Origin: Macrolepiota albuminosa
Taxonomy: Eukaryota; Basidiomycota; Agaricomycetes; Agaricales; Agaricaceae
DNA length: 64,000 nt
Direction of reading: 5' to 3'
Assembly (NCBI GenBank): GCA_027475525.1
Contig: JAMWFC010000055.1
Coordinates: 310,001-374,000, forward strand
Shown: positions 31,570 to 42,127 of the stretch, piece by piece
Layout: every line of letters starts with the position of its first letter
Numbering within the stretch: position 1 is the first letter of the stretch
Program-made: the position numbers and the translations under genes
The notes under the pieces: model-generated
Database searches by the model: none
The model's input: only the letters and a program-made list of their open reading frames with translations
Told to the model about the DNA's origin: nothing

Positions 31570-32478
31570 GAGGCGGGCAAAGAGGGCGGCTCCAATGATC
31601 CTGATGTTGAGTGTGTCCGGGTCGATCGGGGTCGCGGGTGTGTCGGCTGGGGCGGGTTTGAGGTGTGTCTGAGACCGGCCCGGGTAGTTCGGCCCTTTGT
31701 ACTTGTTCCGAGGAATGTTTGGGGGTCGATCAGTTTGAGGTGTGTCTGAGACCGGCCCGGGTAGTTCGGCCCTTTGTACTTGTTCCGAGGAATGTTTGGG
31801 GGTCGATCAGGGACCTTGCGGACTCGGCTGGGTGTGGGCGAGGGCGTGGGTGGCGTATGTGGGGAGGGCGCGGCTGTCGTACCGGGGATGTCGGGCACCG
31901 GGTCGCTCCCTAGGGCCCGGAGGTGCACGGCGGTCGAGGGGTGGTCTTCGGGTCCCGGGAAGGTCATGGTGAGCGTCCTCCAGTCGATATCGGGGTTCGT
32001 GTCGCGCAGCCAAGGTAGTCCCAGCACTATCGGGGTCGATTCGTGAAGTCGTGTGACAAGGAAGTCGGAGGTGAACTTGTAGTCATTATCCAGGGTCACG
32101 TGCCCTGAATGGGACCTTTGGATGGGGCCGGAGGAGGAGGGGGTGCCGTCGAGGCGTTGAAGGCGGAGGGGCTGGTCGAGAGAGTCGTGGGGGAGGTCGA
32201 GGGTGTCGCTGATGAAAACCCCGGTGGCTCCGCTGTCGATAAGGGCCGATATCGGTCCGAGTCGTGGGGGAGGTCGAGGGTGTCGCTGATGAAAACCCCG
32301 GTGGCTCCGCTGTCGATAAGGGCCGATATCGGTCCCAGGATGCCGTCCAGCCTGGCATTGATAACGAAGGATCAGGATGAACGAGACTGGAGTCCGGGGG
32401 GTGGTGGGGGCTCGTCCGGGGGGTCCTTCGGAGTTGGATTTGAGGAGTGGGGGATGTCGAAGGGGAGTTGCTGGTCAT
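31566..32478 (-). CDS. Gag-pol: second retropepsin-like domain (family B)
   Basis: The frame around 32230 reads [17 protein letters not shown] (catalytic DSGAT). Then come [20 protein letters not shown] and [20 protein letters not shown], the usual end of Gypsy proteases, followed by a Pro-rich linker to RT. It is split by duplications at 31661 and 32185. A separate, clearly diverged domain of the same type lies upstream at 32516-33064. Confidence 0.8.
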
Positions 32479-32515
32479 CGGGGGTCGGGTCCCAGGTCAG
32501 GCGAAGGGTGAGGTG

Positions 32516-33669
32516 TCACCAATCGATGCGGGGGTTAGTGTTCCAGAGCCACAGGAGCCCTAAGACCAGGGGTGCAGAAGGGTGGAGTTTTGTTATCAAC
32601 ATCCGGAGGTTGTGAGTCTGTCTGTTGGCGAAGGTAACGGGCATACGCACGAAGTGGGTGATGTTCCCCGCCGTAGAGGCATCTCCGTCAAAGAGGCAGA
32701 GTTGTACCGGGACCGGGAGTCGTTGAGCGGGTTCCGGGGCCAAGGTAGCCAATGCCTCGTCGATAAAGTTGTCGGTGGCGCCACTGTCGACGAGGGTGTT
32801 GAGGGGGGTTCCAGAGGGAGTGAGGTGGGTGTTGAGGAGGAGGGAGTGTGAGGAGTGGGAGGGTAGGTAAGCTGTGAGGGTGTCCTGTGCGAGTGTCATG
32901 GAGCAAAGATGGGAAACCGGGGCGGAGAAGACGTCGGGGTTGATTCCGCGATTTAGGGCGTCTTCCAGGTCTAAATCGCCGGGTCGTTTTCTGAGTACTC
33001 GTAGGTGGCGTCCTCTCCTTTGAAGGTCCAGGTGGCGCGTCCCATAACCTGTCGTTGGGGGCACTCGGAGATGAAATGGTCTTTCTCACCGCAGAGTATG
33101 CACGCGCCTTCCCTCCTTCGCCGTTCCTGCACATCCTTCGGAACTTCGATCCAGGGTCGTCCCTTCTTTTGAAGCTGGTTGGCCCAGAGGGCCTCCTCGT
33201 CCCGTTTGTCGGCAAAGTCAAGATCTTCGGGGTCATCCGGGGGTTCCTCGGGATTCGGCACGTCGTCCAGGTCGTGGGCGGCCACAGCGGCGTTGAGCTG
33301 AGCCTGGGGGCGGGCGCCGCTGCCGGAGTTAGCGTTGGGCGGGCCGCGACTCACCGGGGGTCGGCCGTCCGGGAACGCAGGGGGACCGGAGTTTCGACCT
33401 TGGGGGTTGGGGGCTTTGCCGGAGGGCCAGGGGGGTCGGGAGTTCGAATACTCACTGCAGTCTTCCCAGTAGCGTTGGTCGATCTGCATGACGAGGGCCT
33501 TGTATCCGTCGTAGGAGGGTTGTTTTGGGGCGAGTCGGAGGACGTCCTTGATACGTTGTGGGAGGGCGCGGGGGCCTTGTATCCGTCGTAGGAGGGTTGT
33601 TTTGGGGCGAGTCGGAGGACGTCCTTGATACGTTGTGGGAGGGCGCGGCGGAGGGCGCTGTAATTTCAA
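32516..33669 (-). CDS. Gag-pol: CCHC knuckle and first retropepsin-like domain (family B)
   Basis: A zinc knuckle CILCGEKDHFISEC (C-x2-C-x4-H-x4-C, about 33060-33105) ends Gag. It is followed in another frame by a retropepsin-like domain with NTLVDSGATDNFIDEAL, LITKLHPSAPLVLG and LLWLWNTNPRIDW. A frame change between 32971 and 33064 separates the two. The domain duplicates the one at 31566-32478 at low identity. Confidence 0.8.
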
Positions 33670-34531
33670 CCTGTCTCGTAAGCTTCCTTTTCGAAACGTA
33701 CGATGAAGGTAGTGAAGCGTTCTTCAGAGCGCATCCGGAGGTTGAAGAGGTTGTCCTTGGCCTCGGCCACGGTGTCGTATATCCCGAATTTCCCGGAGAA
33801 CTCGTCGACGAAGGCTTGCCAGCGAGCGAGTGCCGGGTTGTTGGGGTCGAACTGGATGAGGGCCGTGTAGTGATCGAAGGCGATCCCCTGGAGGTACGAT
33901 GCGGCAAAGGCCACCTGGGAGCTGTCAACCTGAAACGTGAGCGGCTTTGCCTGAAATGTATTGAGACACTGAGTGAGGAAGGTACGCCATTTTCGGGGGT
34001 CCCAGCCCGTGAAAGCGTCGGGCTTTTGGATGTCCAATCGTCCTTCGCGGGCGAGGGCGTCGCGAGCGTCGTCCGGTCCGGCAGCGTTGCGGGGAGGAGG
34101 GCCAGCATTGTAATAGTAGTAGTAATGATTACCCCCCCCTCCTTGAGGAGGAAAAGCACCAAGGGCGGGGCCCCACCCGCCGGGAGGGCCTCCTCCGGGT
34201 GGCTCACCTGGGGGTCCACGCCTGGGAGGCCCGTTGTCCCAGGGGGGCTCGTTCCTGCCAGGAGGAGGCCCGGGTCTCCACGCGGGGGGCGGCGGGGGTG
34301 GGGAGGCCCGTTGTCCCAGGGGGGCTCGTTCCTGCCAGGAGGAGGCCCGGGTCTCCACGCGGGGGGCGGCGGGGGTGGAGGGCCTGGGGGTCGTCCTCGA
34401 GGTTCGGCTGGGGGTGGCGGAGGCGGTCGGGGAGGGTTCAGTGGTGTCGGGTCGATCGGAGGGGGGCCAGGTGCTGGGTCGGGTGCCGGGTGGCGCGGGG
34501 GTCGTTCAGCCCGGGAGGGTCGTGCTTGCAT
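33666..34531 (-). CDS. Gag-pol: Gag capsid region (family B)
   Basis: A Pro/Gly-rich stretch precedes a retrotransposon Gag domain: DAFTGWDPRKWRTFLTQCLN, ASYLQGIAFDHYTALIQF, WQAFVDEFSGKFGIYD and FTTFIVRFEKEAYETG. It binds and packages the element RNA. Duplications at 33498 and 34224 shift the frame on both sides. The large plus-strand frames here are shadows of this GC-rich region. Confidence 0.82.
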
Positions 34532-36122
34532 CGGGGGTCATGGGGGGTTTTGTAGGTCAAAGTGGGGTGGCGGGTCGCGACGGAAGTTGGGTTCCGGAGG
34601 GGCCGGGGCGGACGTGGGGGGTGGTGCTGGTGCCGGAGCGGGCGCGGGCGCGGGACGTTGTTTGTTGTTGTCGCGCGTGAGCTCGTCAATGTAGCATAGT
34701 GTGTCGTCCGTACTAGGGGTGTCCACCCGGGCTCTACCGGGGTTCGCCGGGGGCGGAGGTCAGGCGTTGTCCATTTGCGGGAGGGGTTCCAGGGGTCTCT
34801 GGGGCTGCCCCCAAGTCTCGAAGGTACTAGGAACGGAATTAGCCCTGCGACGAGTTGACAAGCCTACCATGCGGGCAGCGGGTTGGTCGAAAAGGCCTCC
34901 AGTCGGGTTGAGGGACCGTAATATGGCTGAGGCGTTCTGCCGTTCTTCCCGTTGTCGTTGCTCCGGAGTGGGGACCGTGGGGGCTGCCGGGACTGCTGGG
35001 GCCGGTTCCGGGGGTTCCCGTCAAATGTGAATCGAGCGACCTGGGTCCGCGGGGTTGTTGAGGGGCCGAGGGGAGGGGGACGCGTGGACTTCATCGAGCA
35101 GTTGCTGTAATTCTTCCTGGAGGATCGTATTGCGCCTATACTTTACCATGGTTTGCTCCGGGAGTTCTCCTCGCGTGAGGCGTGTAATTCTTCCTGGAGG
35201 ATCGTATTGCGCCTATACTTTACCATGGTTTGCTCCGGGAGTTCTCCTCGCGTGAGGCGATCCCGAATTCGACCAGGCAGTGAGCCCATTCCTCCGGAGT
35301 GCCTTCGAAGTCGTCGTGTCCGAATTCCATGAGCAGCGTCCTTGTCCGTTGCGCGAAGTTCTCTGGCGAGATCCTGAGGGAGCGGAGTACCTCGTCCCGT
35401 TGCCGTTCATACTCCTCGAGGCGTCGTCGTCCCATTGGCGAGGGAGGGGTTCGAGCGGGTGGGGCGGCGGCCGGGTAATGACGAAGGGGGTAGTCAGGGT
35501 AGGGGGGTCCTCGGGGTTCTCGGGGTTGGGGGACGGGGCGCTGATAACCGTAGTAGGGGGTGGGTGCAAAGGGGCCCTCGCTGGGGGGAATCGGGCGAGG
35601 TGTTGGGGGACGGGGCGCTGATAACCGTAGTAGGGGGTGGGTGCAAAGGGGCCCTCGCTGGGGGGAATCGGGCGAGGTCTACTAGGTACAGGTGGGGTCT
35701 CCGGCAGGCCCCCAGGGATGCTCCGGTACGAGGGGACCTCCACGGGTCGTGCCATGGCTAAGTTGGGTGGAGGGGCCCAGCTGGCTGAGGGCCCCAGGTC
35801 GTAGAGGGACGGGTCGGGGGCCCAGTGGCGGTGGAGAAGTTGGGTGGAGGGGCCCAGCTGGCTGAGGGCCCCAGGTCGTAGAGGGACGGGTCGGGGGCCC
35901 AGTGGCGGTGGAGATATTGAGGTTCGTAGCCCAGCTGGCTGAGGGCCCCAGGTCGTAGAGGGACGGGTCGGGGGCCCAGTGGCGGTGGAGATATTGAGGT
36001 TCGTATGGGAGAGGTGGATAGACGGGGTGGGGGGTCTGCGCGGAGTAGTGATCAGGTACCGGGTGTCCGTAAGGGTCGGTCTGGTACCCCATGGGGTAGT
36101 AAGTGTGAGTATACGTAGCCAT
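34532..36122 (-). CDS. Gag-pol: Gag N-terminal region (family B)
   Basis: The first ATG is at 36122 (MATYTHTYYPMGYQTDPYG), 33 bp inside the 5' LTR. The N-terminus is rich in Pro, Tyr and His. A helical segment (RLEEYERQRDEVLRSLRIS, then EEWAHCLVEFGIA) lies near 35230-35430, and a Pro-rich part lies near 34538-34726. Duplications at 35108, 35526, 35761 and 35856 break the frame. No domain is recognised. Confidence 0.65.
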
Positions 36123-36142
36123 CAAGAACGGTGTAAGGAGGG

Positions 36143-36155
36143 AGTCTTGATATTA
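36143..36155 (-). promoter_or_regulatory. Self-priming primer-binding site of family B
   Basis: Directly abutting the 5' LTR, the minus strand reads TAATATCAAGACT. Its exact reverse complement AGTCTTGATATTA occurs on the minus strand inside each LTR (25411-25423 and 36507-36519), 30 bp after a TATA-like CTTATAG. The transcript's own first 13 bases could therefore pair with this site, as known for Tf1. No TGG-type tRNA site is present. Confidence 0.75.
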
Positions 36156-36863
36156 TGTCAGGTTCCGCTGAGTTGGGGGCCTTCCGGGAAAGCGATCGCC
36201 CTTACAATGCGGACTTGACCTACAAATACTCGGGTGTCTGGAACTCCGGGGCAAGGACTCCGGGGTTCAAGACGTGGACAGGGGAATCCCGGGAAGGGGA
36301 TTTGGCCCGGGGGTTTTGGGTGGTAAGTAGCTGGGGAGTTCGGGTGGGGGTCGAGTCGTGAACCAGAGGTTCTAAGACGAGACCAAGTTAGCAATTAAAG
36401 TCGCGAAGTGCGTACCAATCTTAGAGCACGCGAGTATTCAAGCGTGCCAGTCAATGCATACCAGTCAAGCAGAGGGCACGCAACAATCCAAGTAAAGCAA
36501 TGTATGTAATATCAAGACTACCGAATACAACAGGAAGCTACACTATAAGTACTACGGGACCGGGTCTCAGGATTCCGGGGTGTCTGGGATGGGTTCCGGG
36601 AGTCATTGAGTAGCGGGCAGGGACTGTATACCGGGATCGCGCATGTGGGGTGCGCGATCAATTGACGCGGGGGGAGTCGTGATGCGTGATGCGTGATGGC
36701 TGGGAACGAGTCGCGTGATCCGATCGTTGATCAGGGCTGGTGGCGGCTGATGGCGGTCCTTGATGCGTATGATGGCGGTGTCGGCGGTCATGATGGCGGG
36801 GCGTGTCCTGTGGGGTCGGAGGGAGGGTCCCGGGGGTGGATCCGGAGGGGAGGGGTCGTGACA
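36156..36863 (-). repeat. Family B 5' LTR
   Basis: 708 bp. It differs from the 3' LTR (744 bp) by substitutions and short deletions such as loss of a GTTCCGGGGGTGTCC-type segment near 36835. CTTATAG on the minus strand is at 36543-36549. Confidence 0.93.
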
Positions 36864-37627
36864 TCGGCAAGGGATGCATGCTAAGGATTGGGTGCCTAGG
36901 CAACTAAGTTAAGGTGGGTTAAGTATGGCAAAAGATGCAGTAAGAAGATGGGAGGCTTAGCGACGACTAAGCTGTGTGTTGCCTGCCGTAGGTGCAAGGC
37001 ACATAGGTTCTGTAAGCGTAATTGTGGCAAGCAGACTAAGAGTGTTCAGACAATTGGCGACCAAGAACTTAGCCAGCTTAAAAGAAATCTGAACTGTAAA
37101 GTGAACTGAGTGAGGTAAACGGGGTACTCTGTTCTGTTTTGACTAATGACAAGTGGTAAGTATTTATAGTAAGTTAAAGTTTCCCGTCGCCAAGGCAGGG
37201 ATGGAACAGTAAAAATGTAAGTAAAGGCTGTGAATTAAACTAAATAAAAGAAAATTATGAGCTCGCTGTCTATTCTGTCTGTCTTGAGGTCACCAAGTGC
37301 TATCATGCGCCATGGTGAAATGCCAGTCCCGCTGTCACAAGTTATTGTATTATTCCTAATTTGTAAGTGCTGTCACCGGCTAGCTGAGCCACATGCTGAT
37401 TAATTAGTGCCACCTGTCAAAACCTTACTGACGGTGTGATGACAGCTGTTATTCCAGCTGCTGCTGGTGCTATCACTGATTGATCTTGATAGTTGCTATG
37501 TGTGTCCATCGGGAATGGCCTAGAAAGGATAAATTGCATGCACCAAGTTTGGCACAAGTGCGGCAAGGTGTCCAGAACCAATGCTGAGCCTGCCATTGAT
37601 GCACCTAGCCTGTGTGGGATCCTATTA
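36864..37627 (-). repeat. A' 5' LTR, U3 side
   Basis: Resumes at TCGGC (36864-36868) after element B. It is clearly related to the family A LTR (TTAGCGACGACTAAGC; CTTGCCTGCCGTAGGTGCAA type stretches) but diverged. The minus-strand CTATAAATACTT box is near 37157-37168. Confidence 0.8.
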
Positions 37628-39700
37628 CTGGATAGTCAGCAATGTATGCAGCAAGATCATAGATTACATGACAATAATGTCTATCAGCGCATTGACGAAT
37701 AACAGGCCTTGTCATTCTAGGAAGCAGAGATTGAAGTATAGTTGAAATGGATGTATGATAAAGTTGCTGTTTGAACTTTTGAAATTCTAGATTATTATCA
37801 CTTTGACAATCACCTGTTTCTCTATTAATGTACAGTAGCATAGTAAAAATTCAAAACTTACTTTTCGAGATTGCAAGGAATCTAATAGATAATACTGCAT
37901 TTCTGTGAGCTCATCATACTGTGTTGTGAATATTTCCAATAGATAAGTACAAAGAATAGTATTCAATGTGCTTAGTTGCAACCAAAACTGTAATTTTGTC
38001 ACTACCAAAAATAATAGGGCAATACATAGCCTCTTTATTTTCTTTGTTCTCTTCTATAATAAGATCCTAAAGATAAATGAGCAAAGCATAGACAAAAGTA
38101 AAAAATACTCACTGCATGTTTCTAGGCATAATTACCTGATATAAAATTACTCCAAATGTGTTGATTAGTTTTATCTCTCCAAATATATAGAATGTAGTCA
38201 AATTGTCCTTCAAAGTTAGGATTTTTGAGCATTTGAGAAACAACAATGTCTGGATCTCTGTACCAAATATCATACTCAACTGATTTCTAAAATGTATTGT
38301 TAGAGCCTGTATCTCCATTGTATGTAATAAAAAAGCATTGCCAGGGTACATCTCCAAAGTGTGTGGTAATGAGCTCCCATTATAGATGTCCATGAATAGC
38401 ATCAACACAGGCACCTTGCATTAACACATTGGTACCACCAGGAGTGGCATGCCTTAGTGCTCTCAGAGCTAATTTTTGCATATTTTTATGTTAATAACTT
38501 GCAGCTGGAGCCTCTAATTACTCCAGGACCACTCTTTATGGCACCATCTATTCTTAGCACCCCTCTTGACACCTTGCTGCACCTTGCCACTCACCCTTCA
38601 GGGCCATACACAGACATGGACACTTGGCACCAGTCAATCCAAAATGATGCTCTTAGTTGGTGGCAGTAAGAATGATGAAGTATTTTCATGACAGACAGCT
38701 TAGAGTTTCACCTTAGCATCTGACGTCGCTTAGCACCTTGCCAACTCAGACTAACAGCATGATTGTAGACCTTTTTACCATATAGTTTAATTCATGGCAT
38801 TTACTTACATATAAATACTTACTTTTTGTTAGTAGTACACCATCAATTTTAGCAGTAGAGATTGTATCCCAACATTTTGGTCACCCTATGCAACAGACTA
38901 CCTTTTGTTGACTATGTCGGCAAGAGGAATCTGCTTTAGTTTTCTCTCACTCACTCTCTCTGCAATCTCTTAGCACCTTGCAACTATGGCAAGGCATTTG
39001 TGCTTAGTTCTACTAAGCAATCTTGTTATTTTATCATCTCTTTTAGGTGCTAACACTTAGCACCTCTTAGCAACCCTTTCCAGTGTCTCTTAGCACCTTT
39101 CCTTGGCAACTCTCTCCCATGCTCCTTAGTGCCCCTCCTTAGCAACTCTCCTGTGCTTCTTAGCACTTTTCATTGGTGATTCTCTAGTGTTTCTTAGCGT
39201 CTTTTCTTGGCAACTCTCTCCCATGCCTCTTAGCACCTTTTCTTGGCGACTTTTAGCACACTCTTGCTGCATTTTTGGGCCTTACATAAGCACCAATCAC
39301 CCTCTTCTCTTGTCACTAATCTCTTGCCTACTGTGCATTCTCTGGAACCTGTCCAGGACTCTCTCTCACACTTAGCATGCCCAAAGCAATATTAACTAAG
39401 TAGCTGTACTAGTGATAATACACCTTAGCTCAATTTGGGTATCATCAGTGGCATTGATAGCATGGCATGTTTCTTTGTGAGAAGCAAAAAGAGTAGAGTT
39501 GATATATGTAAGGAACCAAAGCTTCAATAAATGTTTGAAGCAGATATTCACACATGGCGGTATAGAAAGTCAGCTACTCTGAACTGTGTTTCATTGTAAT
39601 ATGGTGTCCAATTGTTGTGATCAGTGATTAGGTGAAATAGAAGTGGACAGTTTGGATGTATAATGTTTCCAGCTTCATCACATGGTGCTGCTAAAAATTT
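37628..39700 (-). pseudogene. Plavaka (CACTA-like) transposase remnant
   Basis: Conceptual minus-strand reading with frame changes gives, in order, APCDEAGN and NWTPYYNETQFRVADFLYRH (39450-39700), then FGDVPWQCFFITYNGD, YDIWYRDPDIVVSQMLKNP, NFEGQFDYI and WSNFISGNYA. Last come EFQKFKQQLYHTSISTILQS, RPVIRQCADRHYCH and YDLAAYIADYP (37628-37790). These segments are in the order of Basidiomycete Plavaka transposases. A solo LTR (38367-39447) interrupts it, and the A' LTR cuts it at ADYP, so the C-terminal half is outside the window. There are many stops, so it is not functional. Confidence 0.8.
38367..39447 (+). mobile_element. Family C solo LTR (copy 2) in Plavaka gene
   Basis: 1081 bp flanked by GTGG (38363-38366 and 39448-39451). 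It is the reverse complement of 56314-57543. Plus-strand TATA-type ATATAAATACTT is near 38810. No internal region remains, so it is a solo LTR left by LTR-LTR recombination. Confidence 0.85.
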
Positions 39701-39769
39701 AAAACTGAACAAACAGTGAATAAGAGAGATTGAAGTCAGAATAAATAGTGTACCTGTTAAACCTTTGTA

Positions 39770-42127
39770 AAGTGTCTTAGAAGCTCCTAGCCTAGAATTG
39801 TGTTCCAGCCCTCAATGTTGAAATTCTAGTACAGATTGAGAGGTTGATCTAGTTCCAAAGACAAAGAAGAATGACCTCGTAAATTATTCACATCAGTTGA
39901 TAAAGAAGAGTGTTGCATGTAATAATTATGATTGATATAGATAGTGCAAAAATGATTAGTTTGCCCATGAACACTTTTGAAGATTTCACCTTTCCTTTCA
40001 CATTGGTCATTAATCCATGCTATGATCTCGTTCTTTGACATTTTATTTGATTTGAAAATATCTGCCAGAATTTGAATGGCTTCCTTCCCAATCGAGCTTT
40101 GCCACCCAGTGATGACTTTACCAACCTACAAGCAAATAATGAGTATTGAGTCGAGGAAGAAAAGCAGACTTACTTGTTCTATAATAGCTGGTAGAGCATC
40201 ATTACAATCAGTAGTGAACATCTAGTGGTCTTCCATTGCAAAGTCATAAATCAAGTCCCACCAACTGGCAATATAGTTATGAAGCAGTGCATTTGCCGAA
40301 AAAGGCTGATCCAGGTTGGCAGCAAAATTAATTGCAGTCACTTTAAACTGAGTCTTCCACCTGGCAAGTGCTTCATGACTATGAACTCCACTCGGAAAAG
40401 GAAGGCAAGTGACAGGCATTTTGCGATATTTGGCCACAGAGGTGACTTTGTTGGAGCCTATACTACCATCTTCCTCTCAAACTCCCATCTGTGATTTAAG
40501 AAGAAAGTCAGCAGGCAAAGAATAAATAGACAAGTAAAAAAAACTGGCAGCTTTGACTCATCTTAATAAGTAGTCGTGTATTTTTTACAGTATTCAGCTC
40601 AAGGATATCTTCTTTGTCTGAAGCTTGAGAAAGAGCCCATTTGCTTTTGTTGTCATTTCCAATGCCAATTGGGTGCACCAACTTAGGTTTTTCGATGACA
40701 TGTTTTTTCCCATTTCTACAAAGTCCTGTAAGTTCGAACTTTTTGTGTTTAATATTGGATAATGTTGACTAAAAGTAAATTACTGCTTTCAAGGAGAAAA
40801 ATTGAATGAACAGGTATTGAAAACTTACAGAGTGTTACAGTCAGTGTTTCCAACAACTTTGCGCTTGTAAAGATTAATTTCTTGCATCGGTGGACAATCA
40901 CGTGCATTGTTGATATTTTGATGCAAACCATGGTCAATGCCAGTTATTTTCTGTTTAACAACATTAGCAGTGCATACAATGAATGAGAGATCCTTACTTT
41001 TTTTTTAGGCACTGAAGAATCATTGACCATATTCTCAACATTGTCGTCAACTTTATTCTGGCCTTCATCTGAGTCCAACTCGAGTCTTCCAATGATGCCT
41101 GAATACCATTCAAAGCTAGTTCCATCATCATTCCATCAGAATCAGTGTCAATAACAGACTCAGGAGGGAATCAATCTGTTTCCTCTAATTCATCACCATC
41201 TAACACTATGAGAGGCATTGTAACTTGATTGGATACATTTACTTGGTTTTTCTCTGATCTCTTTCAATGGTCAACAAGATTGCTTTGTGATTGACCTGCA
41301 TCATAGTAAGAGTAATTTTACGTATATACAAGTAATCAGAACTTACTTTGGGTCATTAAAACATCAGAGATAAAATCTGAATGTGCTGCATTTTTCATAG
41401 TGGCAATATCTTGTCAAAGAATATAATCTTCAACTGCAGCAGTGTGCTTGATCTTTTTGTGAAGTTTAGCTGCTTCTACAGCTGTCAGAGGACTCCTCAT
41501 TTCTTCCTTTTTTCACTCCTTATCTCTTCGCTCTCCCTTCATTCATTCTCTTATTTCTTCTGACATTATTTCATTTTACTGTTTCTATTCTTTCAACACT
41601 ATCTGTTAGTACTATTCTCAGCCCTTGAGGTGCTCTGGTTCTTTAGCTACCATTCAGACAAGTGTGGGCCTCTCAGCACCACTTCCAGACTGCTTATATA
41701 AGCCAGAGTTTGCCAGAGTTTGCCCCTTATTTGTGCAATTGTTTGTATAGGCAATTTTCAAGTTTTTAAGGTTTTGTTGTACTGTACAGTTGTTTCCCAT
41801 GCTTCAGAGGCCCCCAGAAGCATCCAACCTGGCATAGGGAATCCCTAAACTTGTTCTCTTTGGATCTTCCTCTGCCAGGTGAGTAGTTATTATGATATTG
41901 TCAGTACATACTCTAATATACTTTGGATCTCCTTCTGCCAGCTATGTGACTAAGCCACAGCCTCTAAAGGTCGCCCTTACAACAGCAGCCAAATCTGCTG
42001 CATTTTTTTGAGCCTTGTCTTCATCTGTCTTCTTCTCTGCAGTTGATTGTCTTGTTTGTTGGCTAGCAAGAACAATGAGGCCTGAATTTCTGTTTGCTGC
42101 TGCACGAATAGGATGAAAGCTTGCCAT
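39770..42127 (-). pseudogene. Decayed spliced gene of unknown function, split by a solo LTR
   Basis: The start at 42127 reads MASFHPIRAAANRNSGLIVL, and an Ala/Lys-rich helix (KTDEDKAQKNAADLAAV) follows. After removing the solo LTR 41483-41981 the frame resumes EAAKLHKKIKHTAAVEDYI. A donor GTAAGT is at 41346 and an acceptor near 41300. Further exon-like pieces are 40222-40437 (MAKYRKMPVTCLPFPSGVHS) and 39826-40041 (MSKNEIIAWINDQCERKG). In-frame TGA codons, for example at 41264-41266, replace likely CGA codons. I do not recognise the family. It may be a second gene of the Plavaka-type element or an independent repetitive gene. Confidence 0.5.
41483..41981. mobile_element. Family D solo LTR (copy 1)
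   Basis: 499 bp, TGTCAGAGGAC...CCCTTACA, flanked by ACAGC (41478-41482 and 41982-41986). It is the reverse complement of 53766-54284 and contains the palindromic CTTATATAAG. It lies inside an exon of the decayed gene at 39770-42127. Confidence 0.9.

Larger units (their letters stand above)
25046..36863 (-). mobile_element. Family B chromodomain Ty3/Gypsy element, complete
   Basis: LTRs 25046-25789 and 36156-36863 begin TGTCAGG and end GTGACA. The 5-bp target duplication is TCGGC. Gag-pol is on the minus strand with Gag, a CCHC knuckle, two retropepsin-like domains, RT, RNase H, integrase and a C-terminal chromodomain; a spliced gene lies antisense next to the 3' LTR. The element is GC-rich. 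It carries several in-frame TGA codons that look like CGA to TGA changes, and about 15 of the 77-bp duplications, so this copy is probably dead but recent. Confidence 0.93.
22248..37627 (-). mobile_element. Decayed family A copy (A'), interrupted by family B element
   Basis: Internal sequence runs 22248-24896, and its 5' LTR is split by element B into 24897-25045 and 36864-37627. The matching 5-bp duplications TCGGC of B (25041-25045 and 36864-36868) confirm the split. The copy is diverged mainly by CG to TG/CA changes. It lacks reverse transcriptase and integrase, which lie beyond the family B LTR fragment and outside the window. Its LTR ends CCTATTA at 37627 inside a Plavaka transposase gene. 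Confidence 0.85.

Noticed and set aside
33558..34694. Long plus-strand reading frame (378 codons) and similar frames at 33055-33591 and 32109-32615
   Set aside because: They are Gly/Arg-rich shadows of the GC-rich family B Gag and protease on the minus strand, which carry recognisable domains.
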